Shown here in pieces: positions 57,947 through 64,000 of a DNA stretch of 64,000 nt. How positions within the stretch are numbered: position 1 is the stretch's first letter; every line of letters begins with the position of its first letter. The stretch is from Bufo bufo (Eukaryota; Chordata; Amphibia; Anura; Bufonidae): assembly GCF_905171765.1 (NCBI RefSeq), contig NC_053392.1, positions 406,824,565 through 406,888,564 of the forward strand. The letters are read 5' to 3'. Below the pieces are notes generated by a model. The model ran no database searches, was not told where the DNA came from, and saw only the letters and a list, made by a program, of their open reading frames with translations. A program made the translations under genes and the position numbers.

Positions 57947-58499
57947 GAAGAAAAATAAACGAACCAGCACCTCCATAATAAGTGAATATGAGAACGCAGG
58001 TGCACGCTACCTTGGCTAAAACACAATTGGATTAGTAGAACTACAGGTAACAGCACTCTGCTAGTCAATTGCACAAAGATATAAGCAAACACTGAAAGAA
58101 TAAATGCTTGGTGGTCATACTTACTGCAAATGCAGCTAGAAGCTCTTTGCGAATATAATTGATCAAAAATATTTCGGGCCCATCTACCTGTCGACAAGGT
58201 AGCTTCTAATCAGATGGGTCCTACTCTAACATGCCTCTCCTGGGCTTACAGCCTACAATCTGGGTAAAGTAGTACCAAGCTGTATCCTACACATGCCTCT
58301 CCCAGGCTGTGAGCCTGCAGTATGGGCTGAGTAGAATACAGCTGTACAAGCTATCTAATTAAAAGCACATGGTAAATGGGCTGGTGGTGCACGGTTCAAT
58401 CTCACCACCAGGGGGAGCCACCCCCCTAGTGGCAGTGACAATGGGGAAGAAAAATAAACGAACCAGCACCTCCATAATAAGTGAATATGAGAATGCAGG
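57947..58499. mobile_element. 553-bp insertion with 54-bp terminal direct repeats, in CENPL retrocopy
   Basis: TGCATCTGTGGC flanks it (57935-57946 and 58500-58511), a 12-bp target duplication that, when one copy is removed, rejoins the CENPL-like frame. The first and last 54 bp are direct repeats (GAAGAAAAATAAACGAACC ... GAGAAYGCAGGT). The interior has no reading frame and carries two CTCF-like motifs. The family is unknown; a small terminal-repeat or SINE-like retroelement is possible. Confidence 0.7.
58405..58432. promoter_or_regulatory. Two opposed CTCF-like motifs
   Basis: CCACCAGGGGGAGC on the plus strand (58405-58418) and CCACTAGGGGGGTGG on the minus strand (58432-58418). Each differs from the CTCF core at one or two positions. 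Confidence 0.35.
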
Positions 58500-58603
58500 T
58501 GCATCTGTGGCATCAGCGCATTGTGAAGTTCCTCAGTAAGGACTACCTAATCCGAGTGCTAGGATTCATCACAGAGCTGGCCATCAATAACATCCAGTAT
58601 TGA

Positions 58604-59946
58604 ACACATGGACGACTCTCATCTCGGACCTTTTCCACAACGTTTGGGACCCCCTAAGGGAAGCGTCCCTTGCGGTCATCTTGGAGTGGACAGAGCCAGT
58701 CAGTACCTACCAAACTTGGCTTTCACGGAAAAGAAAAAGCACTGAGGCTGAGAAAAGAATTCTTTATTTTTTATTTTTATTTTTATTTTTTTTTAACGGG
58801 GGAGTAAAAACGTTTATTTAACAAACAGGACATTAATTTAGCACACATAAAATACAACACAGAAGGGCCAAAACCACAAGATTTAAAAGAAAAACTGGAA
58901 AAAAAGTGCATCAACAAGAATGGATTAACGAACAGTGTCGGGGTGACCACAATGGTAATGCATATTGATCAGGAAATGTATGGGGTTATGGCTGATAACT
59001 GGAGTACAGTCCAGCAAACACACCGACTCTAGCTCATTCCTACAGTGCAGGCTACACAATCACAGCTGGAAGGTAACTGGTCGGTACAGGCAACACCCGA
59101 AAATTTTCATAAATAAGCCTCAGTATGTGCAGGTCTCACAGCCGCTGTAACAAAATGGTAAGAAGCGGTATAACATGTAGTAAGCACTGCAGGGATTATG
59201 TCTAAGACATGTAAGATGTTACAGCGCTCTGGTAGCCAAAAGCAGGAGTGGGTACAAAACACAGAAGAAAAGCAAATATTCCGTTCACGTATCATCTCTG
59301 TTTTGGATCCGCTTCTGTTTTTTTTGGGCATTAGCAATACTGAAGGCAGATGCTCCACAGACAGGATCTGTTTTTTGTGGATTATTGTTCTGACGGATCA
59401 GAGGAAGGGCAAAATAATCAGTGACATCAACACAAACTTACTGCTGACACAATCTCCACTCTGTCAGGGGGCTCTACTAGTATAACGTTTAATAGAACAG
59501 GTTCTGTAGACATCTATGTGGAATCAGCTGACAACGGTGTAAAAGGAGTGTACTTCTTCTTGGTGCTAACATCGACCTGTAATCCTGAGTTCATACTAGA
59601 GTTATTTGGTCAGTTTTGGCTCCGTGACTGCCCAAATTATTGAAGTGTGCAGGGATTCTAAGAGCGACGCCTGTCATCTGCATGTCATACTGACTCACAG
59701 TATTATTTCACTACCAAAGCAGACTCCCTATCCGTGTTACTGCAAGGCACAGTGTTCTACACTGTGCTAAAAAGGCTCTCTGCAGCCAGGAATAATCAAT
59801 TTTTTTGAGATGCTGACTGAATCTTGTGGATTGTGGACCCATTCAATTGAAACAGCGGCCATGCAGCTGGTGCCTGTGAGTTGCAGACCTCTATTTGTGG
59901 TCCACAGCATGGGCAGGGGCACACGTTCATGTGCATGAGTCCTTAT
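58604..59946. other. No gene seen; possible 3' UTR of the retrocopy
   Basis: 58604-58790 may be 3' UTR of the CENPL copy, ending in T/A-rich sequence (58762-58795), but no clean poly(A) is visible. The rest (58800-59946) has no recognised feature. Confidence 0.3.
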
Positions 59947-62544
59947 TAGTGAGGAGTGAGCATGCTCAGCTGAACTGCTGTTCAGCTTGAGCATCGCTAT
60001 GATCGGCAGATCCAAGTGCTCGGCCAAATAATTTGGGTGCTCGAATACAATTTAATACAATGGAAGTCAATGGGAGAACCCCAGGCACCCCCTGCTCGGA
60101 AGAGAAGAGGGTGTCTGGTACATAAAAAAAGGTTAGAAATTGATGGAAACCCCATCAAAATGGTTTGGAATCAGCATTAAGAGAATAGCTGGATGCGTCT
60201 TAGACTCCTATTATGTACAACATACAATAGACAACTACACAAAGGGTATATGCCAAAAGCCAGGTATGTAGAAGCCATCCATCTATCCATGAGACAGATT
60301 ACAGCCAGCATACCTTACAATGGCAGCCTTATGCACTATGAGATATTCCAAACCAGCTCTCATCTGACTGAGAACCAGTAAACCTCAAAGTTATTTTGCA
60401 TTTGTTGGATGACTTGGGTGGACCTGCACACCTAGATCAATATCATTAGGGCGACAAAAAGTTTTCTGATTGTCCTAACATAATATTCAATAACCTTTCT
60501 ATACAGTTTTGTCTAGTAAAAACTAATTTGCATAAACATGGGCATATGGGAAAGACATGCAAATGAGCAGAATCTCTCATGAACAGCGCCCTCTATTAGT
60601 TGCCTAGTGTTATGACACGACTATTCACTCACAACAGCGAATAGTCTTGTCATAACACTATGCAACTAATAGAAGGCGCTGTTCATGAGTCATGAATCAT
60701 GACTCATGAACAGCGCCCTCTATTTGTTGCATAGTGTTATGACAAGACTATTCGCTGAGATCATATTCGCTCTATTGCTCTATATTTGTTTTTTAGATTA
60801 TTCGTAATATTGTAAAAAAGAAATATATAGCAATATAGCGAATATTATGTAATAATTATGTAGTAAGTCAGTGATAATGTCACGACTGTGACTGATCCAG
60901 ACAGGTCTGGGAGGAGAAGGTCGCAGCGACTTGCTACTCGCGATAGCTTGTGAGTTTGCTCCGTGGTTCAGGGTATGTCATCCGGGTTTTGCCTTGTGAA
61001 CCTTTTTGTCCTGACTGGGAGTTTGTAGGCATCCTTCTCAGGTGAGTTCTGTCTGCCACTCCCAGCTACTATATCAGTTTCAGTTTCACTTGCAGTCATT
61101 GCCAGATATAGTCCTTACTTCCAGTGCTACTCTGACCTTTGAAGGAGATCGTTTGACGGTGTTGCTGTGGAGCTCTTGTCCGGCGTGGACTGTCGTGTTT
61201 GGGATCGCCTTCTCTGCTCGTGACTGGATAAGTCTATCTCTGCTATAGATTGTTTGTTTGTCTTCCCCTGTTGTTCTCCTAGACGTGAGTGATGGTGACT
61301 AGTGCACCCATCGGCCTTTCCCCAGTCTAGTCTTGTTAGGGTGACTGAGGGTTTAGGCATCCTGCTCGCCGCACGGGTTCACATTCCGTCTAGGGTATCA
61401 GGGCAGACAGGTGCCAGCTTAGGGTTAGTCAGGGGTGGCCATTCTATTTCCCATCCGTAGATAAGGGTCCCCCTTCCCCTCCGTCTGGTGCGACACGACT
61501 GCTGCTGGGATAGCGGTCGTGACAGATAATATCTGACACTGGAAAAGCTGGGTAATAACTCAGTGTAGATCGTGAGTTATTACCCAGCTTTCCCAGTGTC
61601 AGACGTTATCACTGAGTTATTACCCAGCTTTCCCAGTGTCATATATCATCCTAGTGTAGATCGCAAATATTCTAATCGCAAATTTTTATCGTGAATTTTC
61701 CATCCAAAAGGCTATACTAATAAACTTGTCATAAGACTCAGTCTAATATTCTTGTCAGAAGACTATGAAACCAGTAGATGGCACTATTGAGTTATGAACA
61801 GCGCCTTCTATTGGTTTCATAGTCTTCTGACAAGAATATTAGTCTTGTCATAAGACTGTGAAACCAATAGAGGGCGCTGTACATAACTCAATATTGCCAT
61901 CTATTGGTTTTCATAGTCTTATGACAGCTGAAAAACAAGGCAGAATCTGCTCATTTGCATGTCTTTCCCATATTCCCATATTTATGCAAATTAGTTTTTA
62001 CATGACAAAACTGTATAGAAAGGTTATTGAATATTATGTTAGGACAATCAGAAAACTTTTTGTCGCCCTAATGATATTGATCTAGGTGTGCAGGTCCACC
62101 CAAGCCATCCAACAGATGCAAAATAACTTTGAGGTTTACTGGTTCTTAGTCAGAGGAGAGCTGGTTTGGAATATCTCATAGTGTACAAAGCTGCCATTGT
62201 AAGGTATGCTGGCTGTTATCTATCTCATGGATAGATTGATGGCTTGCACATACCTGTTTTTTTAGCCTATAGCCTTTGTGTGGTTGTCTATTCTATGTCA
62301 TACATAATAGGAGTCTAAAACGCATCCAGCTATCCTCTTAATGCTGTTTGCAAACCATTTTGATGGGGTTTCCATCAATTTCTAACCTTTTATTTATGAA
62401 CCAGACATCCTCTTCTCTTCCGAGCAGGGGGTGCCTGGTTGTCTCCCATTGACTTCCATTATACTCGGGTGCTCGGCCGAGCACACGAATATAGCAATGT
62501 GTTTGGGCCGAACACCCGAATACTTTGGTGCTCGATCATCACTA
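59947..62544. mobile_element. Palindromic hAT-type element with 8-bp target duplication
   Basis: GTCCTTAT at 59939-59946 recurs at 62545-62552. The ends TAGTGAGGAGTGAGC and GCTCGATCATCACTA are imperfect inverted repeats, and the arms continue as diverged inverted repeats for about 600 bp (for example AAGTTTTCTGATTGTCC near 60460 and its complement near 62045). Inner inverted repeats surround a nested solo LTR. The arms carry indels and substitutions, so this is older than 23551-27229. No transposase. Confidence 0.8.
60878..61524. mobile_element. Solo LTR nested in the palindromic hAT element
   Basis: TGTCACGAC ... GTCGTGACA with TG/CA ends is flanked by GATAA on both sides (60873-60877 and 61525-61529). 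The 647-bp length, TG...CA ends and 5-bp duplication fit a solo LTR left by LTR-LTR recombination. No internal genes. A small DNA transposon with 9-bp inverted ends is the alternative. Confidence 0.6.
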
Positions 62545-62552
62545 GTCCTTAT

Positions 62553-64000
62553 AACAATACCACATATACAGAATTTTGAGTTCTAAAAAGCTTTAAAAAA
62601 AACTTATTTTTTCTTTGTATCAACATATTTTCCCCTTCATAACTTTTTTTTACATTTATGTGTACGGAACTGTGTACGGGTTCATTTTTTGCAAGGCGAT
62701 CTGTAGTTTTCATTGATATCATTTTGGAGTGTGCATGAATTTTTGATGGCTGATTAACCTCCATTTTGTCAGTGCTGCAACTGATGCAGATTCACACTCT
62801 TCAGGAGGAAATAGATGCAATACAGTTACTTGGAGGGGGGGCTTACAGATGTGGGCCTTTAATAGTAAGGCACTGAAGTATATATCCTGTTTGCAATGCC
62901 ATTTGCGGTGGGCTGCCCCCCAGGGCCGATCGGGCCCCAATGGTAAGGAATGACAACTATTAGGTTATGGCCCTAATAGTTTGTGTCATTGTGCTTCTAC
63001 CTGGATACAGTCGCTCCCTGTTGTTAGGCTCCGCAGCAACAAGGGATTTGTAGTTAGTGGAATAAGCAGAGTCCAGACCTGGTGAAATTTAATGTTTTAG
63101 ACTTGAATAAACTTGCAATAAAACGTTTGTCATCAAAACTATACTTGATCTTTTTCTTGGCTCCAGCAGACTAAGGGTAAACTTGCAGGTAAAGCCGAAT
63201 AGTTTGCTTTATTTATCTGCTGCTGTGCTAGTCTCTGGCTTCAGTCTGGTTCCTATCAACTTCAGTTGCTGAAGGTATCCTGTGAGCTGTTTTGCTGAGT
63301 AGGGGTCTTTGGCTCTGTTTCCCCTCTCAGAGGTACTAAGTCCTTTTATATATGAGGAATGGGCTGCTATCTGAGCTATTTTTCCAAAGCTCCTGCAGCA
63401 GTGATGAAAAACACTCAGTCACCACACCATGCCACTTCACTCTCTTGCTCCAACTCTCATCTCTACTTCTCAACTTCTCCACTCTTGACTCAACTATATC
63501 ATCCTCCAACCCCTCCCTTTGTAGGATGTAGGACTAGCCCACCTCTGCCGAAAAGATGGAGAATGAAATGGTAATTTCCATTCTATCTAAAAGGTACTCA
63601 CTATGCCAGATACACTACCACGTGCTGGACAACCAGGCACATTATATGTAATAACAGTTGCATAACAATATTATTAAGGCACAGTATCAGAGGACCTGGA
63701 ATGAAATACACAGATGACATTCTCTGCTAGCCATTAGAGACAGTAGCTAGGAATAAGAATGGTAGTACCCCCTCTGGGGTACTATACTAGCAAGATGTCA
63801 TCCATGTCTAAATTTTGAGTTGCAAAGCAATTTTCCCTTAGTATTTGGCAATTACAGTAACTCTCCCTCATAGTGTTTTTTTCCTGCTTTTAGATGAACA
63901 TAATAGGATTATAAATTAAACTTGATTGAGCTATATCTTTTTCATCCTATGTAAGTAAATTTGTTTTTAGTCTCTAATTTAATAATTTATGCCTTAAAAC
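62553..64000. other. No gene seen
   Basis: 62560-62760 looks like a fragment of an E7-type AT-rich body. The remainder has only short frames without domains and no transposon ends that I can pair. Confidence 0.35.

Larger units (their letters stand above)
56970..58603 (+). pseudogene. CENPL: CENPL retrocopy (processed pseudogene), interrupted
   Basis: CENP-L with CENP-N forms a subcomplex of the inner kinetochore CCAN. Recognisable stretches in order: RKIPKCSPLEE, LQKQWTLYSMTPMYNFSYT, LKEYSKHLSAYIAAEKQKGL, KGKDRDPLAVLIQISSK (57100-57430), then ATELVFSVPVEPRIDISYAS, TLWNDIHKSKEEVTLEEVD and CLYSHFFGHF (57720-57898), LVKVTASVASAH-type sequence at the insertion point, and YLIRVLGFITELAI ending with TGA at 58601-58603. 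These match vertebrate CENP-L as I remember it. No introns separate the pieces, so it is a processed copy. The middle third (about 57430-57710) is eroded, with stops at 57547-57549 and 57897-57899, and a 553-bp element splits the C-terminus. The 5' limit is uncertain. Confidence 0.8.

Noticed and set aside
58600..58821. 73-codon frame after the CENPL stop
   Set aside because: No known domain. It runs into a low-complexity T-rich stretch and probably lies in the 3' UTR of the retrocopy.
1..64000. tRNA or rRNA genes and intact host exons
   Set aside because: I found no cloverleaf with A/B boxes, no rRNA similarity, and no credible spliced exon set. CENPL-like sequence is intronless and broken.

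Overview
This is transposon-packed eukaryotic DNA with no intact host gene that I can recognise. The mix of mobile elements (TTAA-target DNA transposons, PIF/Harbinger-like MITEs, hAT, Tc1, Helitrons, a Ngaro/DIRS-order retrotransposon, an L1-clade LINE) and the repeat texture suggest a large amphibian genome, probably a frog. The species is an inference. Most long open frames are by-products of repeats whose unit length is a multiple of three, or of palindromes open on both strands.

1-34 kb is one nested structure. Its backbone is a head-to-tail array of Helitrons: 3' termini at 13202, 18832 and 32799 are each followed directly by the Helitron 5' region. Each Helitron carries a ~30-bp minisatellite whose every unit contains TTAA. 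TTAA-target transposons (E1 <1-2439, E2 2714-5034, E3 5039-8950, E4 9411-12926, E5 19895-28168, E6a/E6b 29086-32107) sit in these arrays, most with a junction at a unit TTAA, and break them into islands. E1, E3, E4 and E5 are built from a regular chain of ~370-385 bp palindromes; several also carry a run of consecutive hairpins near one end. E5 was later hit by a 5'-truncated L1-clade LINE (21573-23158) and by a 3.7-kb almost perfectly palindromic insertion with 16-bp target duplications (23551-27229).

34-44 kb holds small DNA transposons with clean target duplications (hAT MITEs 34080-34473 and 43716-44019, Harbinger-type MITEs 34822-35317 and 43415-43698), a Tc1 element with a dead transposase (35967-37248) inside a TTAA MITE, a hAT transposase C-terminal relic, and 37.6-39.9 kb of quiet DNA.

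44.7-55.3 kb is a TTAA element (E7) in reverse orientation, interrupted by a second 16-bp-TSD insertion (45253-46758) and by a Ngaro-type tyrosine-recombinase retrotransposon (47584-53889) that keeps its split direct repeats, gag-like, RT-RNase H and recombinase regions, all on the minus strand and frameshifted.

55.6-58.8 kb contains a degenerate repeat array, a hAT transposase pseudogene and, fused to it in one open frame, an intronless broken copy of the kinetochore gene CENPL, itself interrupted by a 553-bp insertion. 59.9-62.5 kb is a palindromic hAT element with a solo LTR nested in it. The last 1.4 kb shows no gene.

The most novel-looking signal is a small stem motif (CTGANGA-A-stem-GAAACGCG) shared by three otherwise different insertions. 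Its stem differs in sequence but keeps pairing, it resembles a hammerhead-ribozyme core, and in two copies it lies about 25 bp downstream of a TATA box.
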